This document shows, in pieces, positions 29,924 through 38,533 of a stretch of 38,706 bases of DNA. Position 1 is the first letter of the stretch, and each line of letters begins with the position of its first letter. The stretch comes from Nostoc desertorum CM1-VF14 (lineage in GTDB: Bacteria; Cyanobacteriota; Cyanobacteriia; Cyanobacteriales; Nostocaceae), in assembly GCA_019359245.1 (NCBI GenBank), contig JAHHHR010000069.1:1-38706 (forward strand), in the 5' to 3' direction. The notes under the pieces are model-generated. The model searched no databases and was not told where the DNA came from. It was given only the letters and a program-made list of their open reading frames with translations. The position numbers and the translations under genes were made by a program.

Positions 29924-32512
29924 TTAACTATTTACCCAGCAAACTTTTAATCTTTCCCGTATTTGAGGCTGGGTATTCAGATAATCTTTTAACCAGTCGC
30001 ATCCCCGTGCTAATAGCCCATCTAATTCGTCAATCCGCCAAATCAGCACCTTGTTCTGCTCAGGAGAATTACCCTGAACATGGGCGAGAATATATTTCCC
30101 ATCCGGGCTAAAATGTATTGGCGATATAAATGTAGATGAATACTTATACTGTGCAAGTTGCTTACCTGATATATCCCAAACACGATAAATTTTATCATCT
30201 GAAGCTGTGACAATTCGCTGACCATCCGGGCTAAAAACAGCAAATCCAACCTTACTTTGATGTGGTATTTCCAGTAATTGTTTACCAGAAGTATCCCAAA
30301 TAATCGCCTTATTATCTAGGGAAGTAGCAATAACTAATGTCCCATCCGGACTAAAGCTAGGGCTATAAATCTCTTGATTCGCCTTCAACTCTGATAACTT
30401 TTGACCTGATGTATTCCACATAGTCACTATATTTCCATCAGTCGTAACAATACGCTCCCCATCTTGACTGAAGCTAGCACCCAAATAACTATTTTCACTT
30501 CCTTGAAATTTTACTATCTTCTCACCCGAAATATTCCACAAACTAGAGTAGTTTTTGCCGTCATAATCAAACATAGCCAAAATATATTTGCTATTATGGC
30601 TCCAAGTAATACCTCTAGCTTTAAACGTAGTTATTAACTTACCCGATTCTGAGAAAATTCTAGTTTTATGATTATAAGTTGTAGTCAAAATATATTTACC
30701 ATCTGGACTAAAAGCAGCATACTCTACTCCATCTTCATGTCCAGAAAGTAATAATAGCTGTTTTCCCGATGTATCCCAAACACGAGCAGTTTTATCAGCT
30801 GATGCTGTGACAATCTTTTTTCCATCAGGGCTGAAATTAGCGCTACTAACTACATCTTCATGTCCGATAAATCTTGCCAACTGCTGACCATAACTATTCC
30901 AAATTAATATAGATTTTCTAGTTGGAGTAACAACATATTTGCCATTTGGACTCCAACTTGCTCCTGTAATAGCGTCTTTTGAATTGATAGCTACTTTAGT
31001 TACTGGTATTTTATTGGATAAATCCCAAATGCGAACAATTTTATCCTGTCCAAAAGTAACAATATATTTACCATCAGGACTCCAACGGGGGCTACTTTGA
31101 TCCCCTGTTAGTTCGGTGATTAAATTACTTGATAAATCCCACGGTTTTACAGCTTCATCTCTTATATCCCACACTTTTATAGTATCATCGGTTGTAAAAA
31201 AGCGCTGACCATCTGGACTAAATTCTGCATCACCATTTAGTAATTTCTCATTTTTATTTTCTCTAATTAGCCGACCAGATAAATCCCTAACATAAGTTTT
31301 GTAAGGCGTTGACACGAAGATACGTCGGCTATCGGGACTAAAACCAGCATCCGTTGTTACCCATTTATCATCTACTTTAAATTGTGTGATTTGTTTACCG
31401 GAAATATCCCAAACATAGGAGTCATTAGAGTTAGTTAGAATATATTTTCCATTGGGACTCCAATAAGCACTGTTAACAGCCATTGTATGTCCTGTGAATG
31501 TCTGCAATAGTTTACCTGATCTATCCCAAATCCGGGCAGTCTTATCGTCGGAAGCAGTGAGAATATATTTACTATCTGGGCTAAATTTTGCGCTATTAAC
31601 TTTAGCTTGATGTTGAAGTTGAAGTAATAAATTACCAGATAAATCCCAGATACGGGCTGTTTTATCATTAGGGATATTAACTATAGTTTTACCATCCATA
31701 CCTCTTTCAATAACAAGTGGATTTCCAGAAGTCGTAATGACACGTTTCCCATTTGGGCTAAAACTGGCGCTAGTTACATTTTCTTGATGTCTAAGTATCG
31801 CCAATTGCTTACCCGAAAAATTCCAAAGTCGAACTGTTTTATCACTAGAACTAGTGAGAATTTGCTTTCCATCTGGGCTAAAATTAGCAATAAAAACTCC
31901 GTCCTGATGCCCTTTTAGTTCGACTATAAGCTTACCTGACAAGTTCCAAATACTAGCAGTTTTATTATTAGAAGCGGTGACGATGTACTTACCATCATGG
32001 CTCCAGTTCACAGTTGTAATATTGTCTTTGGAGGCAACAAATCGCTTGAGTTCATGAATATTATCAAGTATAGTTTGTAAAGCAAAGACTGGACTACTTG
32101 CAGGATATTTTTCTAGAGGTCGTCCATCTTTTACTATTTCTTTTAACCTTTGTCCTGCATCCATTGCTGTCACTAAAGATTCAAGTTGGTTTGTTTCAAA
32201 CTGTTTTAGGGCTGTAATTCCTGCTTGTTCTAATCTTATACCTAACTGGGTTTCTCGTAATTGGTTAGTTGATATAGTTGCTCCGACAAAAGCAATAGCT
32301 GCTCCAATAAGAGAACAAATAAGAACTCCACCACCGATACGAATTTGTTGTTTGGCTTGATGCTGTGCCGTAGTTAAAGTCTCGTTAGCTTGTGCTAAGA
32401 TGCGACTCTCTTCTTCTTGAAATGCTAGTGCCGTAGCCATTTCTTGTTTTTCAAATTCCTGGCTGGCAGTTAAAAACTGGTAATCTTGCTGATTTAAACT
32501 TTTATTAGCCAC
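29924..32512 (-). CDS. membrane-anchored WD40-repeat protein
   Basis: An 862-residue protein from a GTG at 32512. Residues 1-55 are a helical linker (NKSLNQQDYQFLTASQEFEK), residues 59-82 a single transmembrane helix (GGVLICSLIGAAIAFVGATI), residues 85-160 a helical part, and residues 165-835 about 14 WD40 repeats forming two beta-propellers (SPDGKYILTASDDKTARIWD type). The C-terminal tail has LLARGCDWLKDYL, typical of cyanobacterial AAA-WD40 proteins. The start overlaps the AAA gene upstream by 19 bases. In relatives I know, these two parts are one polypeptide, so this may be a split or frameshifted protein. Repeats presumably bind ligands or partners and may control the ATPase. Confidence 0.8.
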   Translation of the reverse strand: MANKSLNQQDYQFLTASQEFEKQEMATALAFQEEESRILAQANETLTTAQHQAKQQIRIGGGVLICSLIGAAIAFVGATISTNQLRETQLGIRLEQAGITALKQFETNQLESLVTAMDAGQRLKEIVKDGRPLEKYPASSPVFALQTILDNIHELKRFVASKDNITTVNWSHDGKYIVTASNNKTASIWNLSGKLIVELKGHQDGVFIANFSPDGKQILTSSSDKTVRLWNFSGKQLAILRHQENVTSASFSPNGKRVITTSGNPLVIERGMDGKTIVNIPNDKTARIWDLSGNLLLQLQHQAKVNSAKFSPDSKYILTASDDKTARIWDRSGKLLQTFTGHTMAVNSAYWSPNGKYILTNSNDSYVWDISGKQITQFKVDDKWVTTDAGFSPDSRRIFVSTPYKTYVRDLSGRLIRENKNEKLLNGDAEFSPDGQRFFTTDDTIKVWDIRDEAVKPWDLSSNLITELTGDQSSPRWSPDGKYIVTFGQDKIVRIWDLSNKIPVTKVAINSKDAITGASWSPNGKYVVTPTRKSILIWNSYGQQLARFIGHEDVVSSANFSPDGKKIVTASADKTARVWDTSGKQLLLLSGHEDGVEYAAFSPDGKYILTTTYNHKTRIFSESGKLITTFKARGITWSHNSKYILAMFDYDGKNYSSLWNISGEKIVKFQGSENSYLGASFSQDGERIVTTDGNIVTMWNTSGQKLSELKANQEIYSPSFSPDGTLVIATSLDNKAIIWDTSGKQLLEIPHQSKVGFAVFSPDGQRIVTASDDKIYRVWDISGKQLAQYKYSSTFISPIHFSPDGKYILAHVQGNSPEQNKVLIWRIDELDGLLARGCDWLKDYLNTQPQIRERLKVCWVNS

Positions 32513-33741
32513 CCAAGTTTTGAATCTTCTAATGCTTTACCACGCAATAATCTAGAATTATCTTGACAGTTTGAAGCAAACCAAGCTGATAATGCTTCTG
32601 AATAAGGTCTTAAATCGGCAAGGGCTTTTTCAACCCAGTTTAAATCAAAAACATTTGCATAAATCTGGTTATAAATTTTTAAATATCCCTGTTGCTCTAC
32701 AACTAATCCAGATAGGCGTAACTCTATCTGTTCTGGGCTATCTGAAGCAGGAATTTGTCCTAATTGTAAAATTTTCTGATATAAACCAAGCAACGCGCCT
32801 GTATTATATCTGCTCATCAAAATTCTATCCTGAATTGTTTTTAAATGGGGTGGTTCATCAAGGGAATCCCAATTTTCAACTACCTGCTGTATAACAATAT
32901 TTTTTACCCATTCGGATTCTGTAATTTCTGTCCGTGTTTCCAGTGATTCATAAAGAATAAAGTTCTGGGGAGCTACTAATAAATCGCATAACTTTTGTGT
33001 AAGGAAGGGTTGGCCTCCAGTCCATGCTAGAACTTCTTTCAAAACAGCTTGCGGATTTTCAACTTTTCCTTTTAACCCTGATGCTAAAGGCGAAACTTCA
33101 GACGATTGAAAACCGTTAAGCTGAATTGCATGACCGATATTAAATGGCGTTCGGATTTTATCTGCAATTAAATCGCTAGGTGTTGCTACTCCTAGAAGAG
33201 CAAAAGTAATCCGATTAAACTCATTATTAAGATTACGTTTTTCATAACAACTTCTAATCCAAGAGAAAAAATCATCCCCCTGAAAGCTAAAGCTTAAAAT
33301 ACTATCAATTTCATCAATAAATATAACTATTTTACTTTGAATTCTTTTTAACAAAAATTCTTCCAAAAATATATCTAAACGCTGTATTGGCGACAAGCCG
33401 TAGTTTTCTTTCCACCAAGTTCTAATAAATTCGCTAGGGTTAGCTATTTCAAAATTTGCAACCAATGTGTAAACGATACCTGCATACCACTGTTCCGGAT
33501 TTATATCTTTACTACCGCGTCCAGAGATGTCAATCGTAGTACAAGCGATCCCTTCGGCTTGTAGCCGTTTGATTGTACGAACTTGCAAGCTAGTTTTACC
33601 CATTTGTCGGGAATTAAAAATATAACAAAAGTTCCCAAGTTGTAATTCATTGTAAAGGTCAAAATCTGCTTGTCTAAATACGTAGCTGGGAGCATCTTCT
33701 GCCAGACTTCCACCAACTTTATATGTAAAATTGTTTTTCAT
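32494..33741 (-). CDS. AAA-like (STAND-type) ATPase
   Basis: A 415-residue protein with the cyanobacterial AAA_35-like domain. Walker A is NSRQMGKTS (residues 43-51), and Walker B is IVIFIDEIDSIL (138-149; D143, E144). The GVATPSDLIADKIRTPFNIG stretch is a probable sensor region, and AWTGGQPFLTQKLCDLL a winged-helix-like part. After the ATPase core comes a linker with RPYSEALSAWFASNCQDNSR, typically found just before WD40 repeats. The frame ends ALEDSKLGWLIKV, whereas a -1 shift would continue KTWVANKSLNQQDYQFL into the WD40 gene. It is the first gene of a two-gene unit and is presumably a signalling or defence switch. Confidence 0.85.
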   Translation of the reverse strand: MKNNFTYKVGGSLAEDAPSYVFRQADFDLYNELQLGNFCYIFNSRQMGKTSLQVRTIKRLQAEGIACTTIDISGRGSKDINPEQWYAGIVYTLVANFEIANPSEFIRTWWKENYGLSPIQRLDIFLEEFLLKRIQSKIVIFIDEIDSILSFSFQGDDFFSWIRSCYEKRNLNNEFNRITFALLGVATPSDLIADKIRTPFNIGHAIQLNGFQSSEVSPLASGLKGKVENPQAVLKEVLAWTGGQPFLTQKLCDLLVAPQNFILYESLETRTEITESEWVKNIVIQQVVENWDSLDEPPHLKTIQDRILMSRYNTGALLGLYQKILQLGQIPASDSPEQIELRLSGLVVEQQGYLKIYNQIYANVFDLNWVEKALADLRPYSEALSAWFASNCQDNSRLLRGKALEDSKLGWLIKV

Positions 33742-33832
33742 TTTTTATATTTTGCTCAGTAAGCATCTGGATAGAAATAATAAGAGCGTTGGGTACGTTA
33801 TAACTAAGTTTAACGAACTATTAATTATTTCA

Positions 33833-33859
33833 GGTATGTTACGCAAACCGTAATATACC
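33833..33859. promoter_or_regulatory. hairpin between the TPR and AAA genes
   Basis: GGTATGTTACG (33833-33843) and CGTAATATACC (33849-33859) pair with one mismatch around a 5-base loop. It lies 7 bases after the stop of the TPR gene (minus strand) and 92 bases upstream of the AAA start. A shorter GTTATAACTA repeat occurs twice nearby. It could be a terminator without T-run, an operator or a repeat element. Confidence 0.4.
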
Positions 33860-33865
33860 TTATAA

Positions 33866-34873
33866 CTAAAACCTATTTCGGCGAATTAAGGCTTCTAATT
33901 CATTTGATTGATTATCAATTAAGCCTACCATCGGAGTCTGTGGATTAAATTTTATTAGCATTTGTGAACGCTCTATTTTTAAATCGTTAATTTTCTCATA
34001 TGCAGCATTTGTTATCAAGTTCTTTAAAACAGTTTTATCTACTTGCGGTTGTGTGCTAGCTATTTGTTTATACAAATCCTGGAGTTGAGTGTCAAAATGC
34101 TGAATCGTTGGATGTTGAGGTAGAAAGCGTGCTAAATTTAATGCTCGCTCGACTTCTATTTTGGCGATTGATTTTAAAATAGTACCAGTTGTAATCTGCG
34201 GGACTGCAATATTTACCCCCAAGCGGGATAATTCATTTCTGGCTTGATCTAACATATTTTGATTTTTGGAATCCATATGACCAGTTCCAAAAACCCCATT
34301 TAGATATTGCTGAAAAAGTTTTTCTGCTGCTTTGTAATCTGCAATTGCACTTGCTTTGTTCCCTAAATCCCGGTGCATATTGCCTCTAAAAAAGTACTCT
34401 TCAGCATTGGGACTACTATCACCAATTAATTGAGTCAAATCTGAAATCGCTTCTTGTCTTTCGCCTAACTTTTCATAAGCCCTAGCCCTATTCCAATATG
34501 CAGGACGGTTAAAACCAAATTTACCTGTATTTTGCCTGATTACTTCAGTATAGTCTGCCACTGCGGCTTTGTAATTCCCAATTGCAGCGTAAGCATTTGC
34601 ACGATGGTAGTAGGGTTCTTCAGCTTTAGGATTGAGCCGAATTGCCTGCGTGAAAGAAGAAACCGCAGCGAGTGAGTCTTTTTGGCAGTCCTCTTGAAAG
34701 TGTCCCATGCCTATGAAATCGTTTACTGTATTAAGATATGGTGGTTTAGGAGTTCGACACTCAGTAGAAGCATTATCAGTCGGTATTTGTGCAACTAATG
34801 GTATCGAAAAACCTAGCAGTAAAATAGATGATACATAAGCTAATAAGGAAGGTATAGGGAAGGCAAATTTCAT
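33866..34873 (-). CDS. secreted TPR-repeat protein
   Basis: A 335-residue protein with a signal peptide MKFAFPIPSLLAYVSSILLL, then GFSIPLVAQ and likely cleavage near residue 29. Residues 65-190 contain TPR units: SLAAVSSFTQAIRLNPKAEE, PYYHRANAYAAIGNYKAAVA, DYTEVIRQNTGKFGFNRPAY, WNRARAYEKLGERQEAISDL, then EYFFRGNMHRDLGNKASAIA. The C-terminal 130 residues are helical and not TPR. It should sit in the periplasm and bind protein partners. It precedes the AAA/WD40 unit on the same strand by 124 bases, so its export would place it across the membrane from the WD40 anchor, an idea worth testing. Confidence 0.8.
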   Translation of the reverse strand: MKFAFPIPSLLAYVSSILLLGFSIPLVAQIPTDNASTECRTPKPPYLNTVNDFIGMGHFQEDCQKDSLAAVSSFTQAIRLNPKAEEPYYHRANAYAAIGNYKAAVADYTEVIRQNTGKFGFNRPAYWNRARAYEKLGERQEAISDLTQLIGDSSPNAEEYFFRGNMHRDLGNKASAIADYKAAEKLFQQYLNGVFGTGHMDSKNQNMLDQARNELSRLGVNIAVPQITTGTILKSIAKIEVERALNLARFLPQHPTIQHFDTQLQDLYKQIASTQPQVDKTVLKNLITNAAYEKINDLKIERSQMLIKFNPQTPMVGLIDNQSNELEALIRRNRF

Positions 34874-35078
34874 AATTATATAATCCGGAAAGATTTTCAG
34901 TTAAAGTAGGACTAGCGTTCACAGGCTACACCTCGAACCTTATTCCTACTGCTCCGATTTAACCTTGACTACACTTGAGTTCGCATAGGGGTATATCGAG
35001 TAGGTATCGACTTTGTAGTGAGATTGAATATTTGAAAATTTTGTCAAAAAAAGAAAATAAGCAGTTGTAATATCAAAA
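34874..35078. promoter_or_regulatory. divergent intergenic region, TPR gene and HTH-AAA gene
   Basis: A 205-base region between divergently oriented genes (34873 and 35079). It must hold two promoters. A TTGACT is present at 34965-34970, but no -10 hexamer lies at a standard distance. The HTH protein on the right could be a local regulator, and no clear operator repeat was found. Confidence 0.35.
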
Positions 35079-36413
35079 ATGCCACGTTCGGTTAAAGTAC
35101 GTCCTGAATTCATATCACAGGTAAAGTCAGCGCTACCGCGTAATGGTTATATTCGTCAAACTGATTTGGCAGAACATTTGCAAATATCTCAATCTACTAT
35201 CAGCAGTTTTCTTAATGGCAGAGCTGTAGATTACCTTAACTTTAGAGAAATTTGTCGTGTTTTAGGGCTGGAATGGCAAGATATTGCTGATCTAACTACT
35301 GATTTAACAGTGGAAAGTGGGAAAAATATATTTTCATCACCCTTAGTAGGCACTATAGAGGAGAATAACAAAGAAACTCAAGAAATATTTTCATCCCACT
35401 CTCTAGAGCATCCATCCGGGCAAGTACCATTAGATTCACCATTTTATATCAAACGTTCCCCAATCGAAGAACGATGTTATGAACAAATTCATAAACCCGG
35501 TGCTTTAATTAGAATTAAAGCACCAAGGCAGATGGGTAAAACGTCTCTTCTAGCAAGAGTTATTAATGAATCCCATTCTCAAGGAGATTGTACCGTCATC
35601 TTAGATTTCCAACTTGCAGCCCAGGAGATTTTCGTTAATTCAGATAAGTTTTTACGCTGGTTTTGTGCAAGTGTTGGTTTAGCTTTGAATATCCCCAATA
35701 AACTTACTGAATATTGGGATTTAGCGGAAATGTTGGGTAGTAGCATGGCATGTAAAGCTTATTTTGAGGAATATCTACTACCAACAATTAATAAGTCGCT
35801 AACCCTTGGTTTAGATGAAGTTGATAAAGTTTTTGAATATCCCGAAATTTACCGAGATTTCTTTGGATTGCTACGCGCTTTACACGAAGAAGGCAAACGA
35901 CGAGAGGTTTGGAAAAGACTGCGATTGGTGATTGTACATTCTACAGAAGTTTATGTTCCTCTTGATATTAATCAATCACCGTTTAATGTAGGGTTGTCTA
36001 TAGAACTGCCTGAATTTAATAATAAACAGATTTTGGACTTAGTTCAAAGGTATAAACTAGATTTGGATGAAACAAAAGTTGAAAAATTAATGATGCTAGT
36101 GGGTGGGCATCCATTTCTAGTACGTTTTAGCCTTTATCATATAGCCAATAAAAACGTTACTTTAACACAGATCCTACAAAATCCCACAAGTTCTTCGAGT
36201 ATCTACGCAGACCATTTACGTCGCCAAAGTTTAATTCTTACGCAGAATCCGGAATTAGCAAATGCAATGAAGGATGTAATTATTAATAAGTCTGCCAAGC
36301 TCCCGACAGTAACTAAATTTAAATTGCACAGTCTTGGACTGGTAAAATTGCAAGGAGATAGCGTATTACCACGTTGTAATTTATATAATCAATATTTACA
36401 GATTCATTTGTAA
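35079..36413 (+). CDS. AAA-like ATPase with N-terminal helix-turn-helix
   Basis: A 444-residue protein. Residues 25-72 are an XRE-like helix-turn-helix (IRQTDLAEHLQISQSTISSF, then LNGRAVDYLNFREICRVLGL). Residues 73-118 form a linker. Residues 119-420 are an AAA-like domain related to the ATPase at 32494-33741: Walker A APRQMGKTS (148-156), Walker B SLTLGLDEVDKVF (240-252), and the VGGHPFLVRFSLYHI (345-359) winged-helix motif corresponding to TGGQPFLTQKLCDLL of the other ATPase. The protein has no WD40 repeats. Presence of a DNA-binding domain suggests that an ATP-driven change is transmitted to DNA binding. It is divergent from the TPR gene and close to the AAA/WD40 unit; two related ATPases in 4 kb suggest a shared locus. 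Confidence 0.85.
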   Translation: MPRSVKVRPEFISQVKSALPRNGYIRQTDLAEHLQISQSTISSFLNGRAVDYLNFREICRVLGLEWQDIADLTTDLTVESGKNIFSSPLVGTIEENNKETQEIFSSHSLEHPSGQVPLDSPFYIKRSPIEERCYEQIHKPGALIRIKAPRQMGKTSLLARVINESHSQGDCTVILDFQLAAQEIFVNSDKFLRWFCASVGLALNIPNKLTEYWDLAEMLGSSMACKAYFEEYLLPTINKSLTLGLDEVDKVFEYPEIYRDFFGLLRALHEEGKRREVWKRLRLVIVHSTEVYVPLDINQSPFNVGLSIELPEFNNKQILDLVQRYKLDLDETKVEKLMMLVGGHPFLVRFSLYHIANKNVTLTQILQNPTSSSSIYADHLRRQSLILTQNPELANAMKDVIINKSAKLPTVTKFKLHSLGLVKLQGDSVLPRCNLYNQYLQIHL

Positions 36414-36656
36414 ACAAATATTTTGTTGACTAAAACAAAGGCAGAGAGCGGCTGCCAGTGCGCCTTAAAAAAGGCAGCGCTTCATGAAAGACCCAACCTG
36501 GAACCGCTTTGCAACTGGTTTACGGGACTTGAAGATCAGGCGATAAAGCCCCGCTTCAGCAAAGTCAGCATTTCCTGTTTTTAAGGATTGTCATCAGCAG
36601 GGATATAGATATTAGCTATACCCCTTTCATCTTAAACAAAATTAACTAACGCATGA
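36414..36656. other. repeat-like non-coding stretch after the HTH-AAA gene
   Basis: No gene is seen. GCGGCTGCCAGTGCGCC followed by an A-run and GGCAGCGCTTC (about 36448-36482) forms an imperfect inverted repeat typical of dispersed intergenic repeats. The stretch CAAATATTTTG just after the stop codon could serve as a weak terminator. Confidence 0.3.
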
Positions 36657-36794
36657 CTAACAATTTTTGATTTCAAGAACCCACAGACATTCGCCACTTA
36701 AATCAAGGATTCTGCGTTCTATGATTTGTTCCCCTTTTTGAACCAACAATTTCCCAGACGCTCCAGCCATAAAACCCAACCCAATCGCCTCCAC
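36657..36794 (-). CDS. small hypothetical ORF next to the IS630 element
   Basis: A GTG at 36794 opens VEAIGLGFMAGASGKLLVQK, then GEQIIERRILDLSGECLWVL and EIKNC, 45 residues. It looks coding in composition, but the only start is GTG and the IS630 element starts 16 bases upstream, so a longer gene could have been cut. An internal ATG lies at GFMAG. Low certainty. Confidence 0.3.
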   Translation of the reverse strand: MEAIGLGFMAGASGKLLVQKGEQIIERRILDLSGECLWVLEIKNC

Positions 36795-36822
36795 AGTTAT
36801 ATTACGCTAGTGGTCTGTCCCA

Positions 36823-37467
36823 TTAATTTTGCTGGGTTGGATAAATCTTTGAAAGCTTAACTCTGGCATCTTCTGTACGAAAACGCCAATTTACACGAAC
36901 TTGATTAATATTGCGCTCGCACTCCCAAGCCGAAACCTGTTTTTCTAAAGTTTCAATATTCGGAATTCTTCGTTGGAGACATTGACGGACAAGTACAGAT
37001 AGCTCTGATTCAACCATATTTAACCAACTCCCATGTTTAGGTGTATAGTGAATTTCTAATTTTGTGGCAATCCGTCTGGCCTGTGCTGGTTCAAAAACTT
37101 CATATAATGCACCGATTGTATGTGTATTTAAGTTATCCATTACCAATGCAATTATCTCGGCATCTGGAAAGTGGATATCAACCAATTCTTTCAGACAAAT
37201 TGCAAAATCGACTTTGGTACGACGCTCTGTTACTTTGATGTGTCTCCATCCTAAATAAGGAGCAAAATAGGCGAACAAATTACAACTGCCATTGCGTTCA
37301 TATTCATAATCAAATTTGGCAACCCTTCCTGGCTTATCTTCGGTTTTTGGGATAGGTGGTATTGGTTCATGTACATCTGAAATTAATTGGCATAATCTTT
37401 CATCAAAGCATACCAGTGGGCGTTTTGGGTCAACAGCTTGGGCATATAAATCAAGCACATCTTCCAT
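36823..37467 (-). CDS. IS630 transposase, second frame (DDE catalytic domain)
   Basis: A 214-residue frame starting at MEDVLDLYAQAVDPKRPLVC. Catalytic residues of the DDE domain are D22 (VCFDE), D111 (LVMDNLNTH) and E153 (WLNMVESEL). The C-terminus reads RVNWRFRTEDARVKLSKIYP, and its stop lies inside the terminal repeat. The protein is probably made by -1 ribosomal frameshifting from the upstream frame: continuing back through the A-run at 37535-37542 gives KKNELKPWLKEQWCIPKISS, the usual linker of IS630 transposases. The internal ATG at 37467 is unlikely to be the real start. Confidence 0.85.
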   Translation of the reverse strand: MEDVLDLYAQAVDPKRPLVCFDERLCQLISDVHEPIPPIPKTEDKPGRVAKFDYEYERNGSCNLFAYFAPYLGWRHIKVTERRTKVDFAICLKELVDIHFPDAEIIALVMDNLNTHTIGALYEVFEPAQARRIATKLEIHYTPKHGSWLNMVESELSVLVRQCLQRRIPNIETLEKQVSAWECERNINQVRVNWRFRTEDARVKLSKIYPTQQN

Positions 37468-37526
37468 TCTATATACGAATTCTGAACTGATTTTTGGGAT
37501 ACACCACTGCTCTTTTAACCAAGGTT

Positions 37527-37955
37527 TCAGTTCGTTTTTTTTAAGATTCTACCAACTGTACTTTTGCTCAAGCTATCAACTATTTCTAGACTCACAAGCT
37601 GCGAGGCTAACATTCTTAAAGTCCAACGTGTACTTCCAACAGGTGCATTACTACAAGTTGTTGCTATTAAATATGCTTCCGCAAAATTAGTTAACTTCCG
37701 TGGCTTTCCCGGTCGCTTTTTCTCTGTTAATGTCGCTGCTAAACTTTCACTACAGAACTGTTTACGAGTTCGCTCAACTGTTGCTACTGATATGTGTAAT
37801 ATTTCTGCTATTATTTCATCAGTCTTGCCATCCGCAGCCATTAATAATGTGTGTGCACGCCGAATTTCTCTGGCTTTTGCTGAACCCTTTTTGACTAGAC
37901 CCAGTAGTTCTTCCCTCTGTGATTCACTCAGATTAATTTGATACTTTTTGTTCAT
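37527..37955 (-). CDS. IS630 transposase, first frame (helix-turn-helix domain)
   Basis: A 142-residue frame from the ATG at 37955 (MNKKYQINLSESQREELLGL). It holds the N-terminal DNA-binding domains: SAKAREIRRAHTLLMAADGK and TDEIIAEILHISVATVERTR (first helix-turn-helix), then GSTRWTLRMLASQLVSLEIV and SLSKSTVGRILKK (second). It stops right after the run of eight A, where a -1 slip joins the second frame. Confidence 0.85.
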   Translation of the reverse strand: MNKKYQINLSESQREELLGLVKKGSAKAREIRRAHTLLMAADGKTDEIIAEILHISVATVERTRKQFCSESLAATLTEKKRPGKPRKLTNFAEAYLIATTCSNAPVGSTRWTLRMLASQLVSLEIVDSLSKSTVGRILKKTN

Positions 37956-38119
37956 ACACCCTTTTTCCTTCTTCTGCGATCGCTTGTCTGCTTGTGAGTA
38001 CCAATGCATCCACATTGCTATTTAATCACACTTGATTATAACCCAGCAAAATTAATGGGACAGACCACTAGTTCGCTTTCGTGACGAAAGTGGGGTAAAG
38101 GGAAAGGGGGAAAGGTTTT

Positions 38120-38533
38120 AGCTTTGTTCAGTCAATCATCAGCACAAACCTCGAAGACCTTTCCCAAATCCGGTACGTATGTGAATGGTCAACTATACCC
38201 GCGTACTGCCTCGGCTTGCCACATGAAAGAGAAAGAGTCTTTATCATTGCCTACGCCGATGGCTTATTCCACCGTCAACAGCCAACCCCCTGGGCAGACC
38301 AAATTAGAAATCAGATTACGCAAGTACGGCTCTCTCATGAAGACCGAAGCTATCAACCCGGCATTCGTGAGGTGGCTTTTGGGATTCCCATTGGAGTAGC
38401 CAAGGGAATTAAGGGTAATTATGATGCCCGTCGCGCTTATGGCTTGAGTTGTTCTCCACGGCAAGCTGCGATCGCTTGGAAACGAATTGATTACTTGTGG
38501 GATCTATTGTCCAGTCAGGAGGCGTTTGCATAA
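38120..38533 (+). pseudogene. DNA (cytosine-5-)-methyltransferase, C-terminal fragment
   Basis: An open frame of 137 codons with no start in front reads SFVQSIISTNLEDLSQIRYV, then CEWSTIPAYCLGLPHERERV and FIIAYADG. The block IPAYCLGLPHERERVFIIAY corresponds to the IPA-x-x-x-G-x-PHRRERVF motif of C5 cytosine methyltransferases, which precedes the target recognition region. The catalytic PCQ part and motif I are missing, so it cannot be active. The break lies within about 50 bases of the IS630 end at 38068, which may have been inserted beside an already damaged gene. The C-terminus has AAIAWKRIDYLWDL. Confidence 0.7.

Larger units (their letters stand above)
36810..38068 (-). mobile_element. 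complete IS630-family insertion sequence
   Basis: Perfect 29-base inverted terminal repeats, starting GTGGTCTGTCCCATTAATTT (36810-36838) with the complement at 38040-38068. A TA duplication flanks both ends (36808-36809 and 38069-38070) in a CTAG context, the typical IS630 target. The length is 1,259 bases. The element contains a two-frame transposase whose last codons overlap the left terminal repeat. Confidence 0.93.

Noticed and set aside
34965..34997. Sigma-70-like promoter TTGACT ... TATATC
   Set aside because: The spacing is 21 bases, too long for a normal promoter, so I did not call it.
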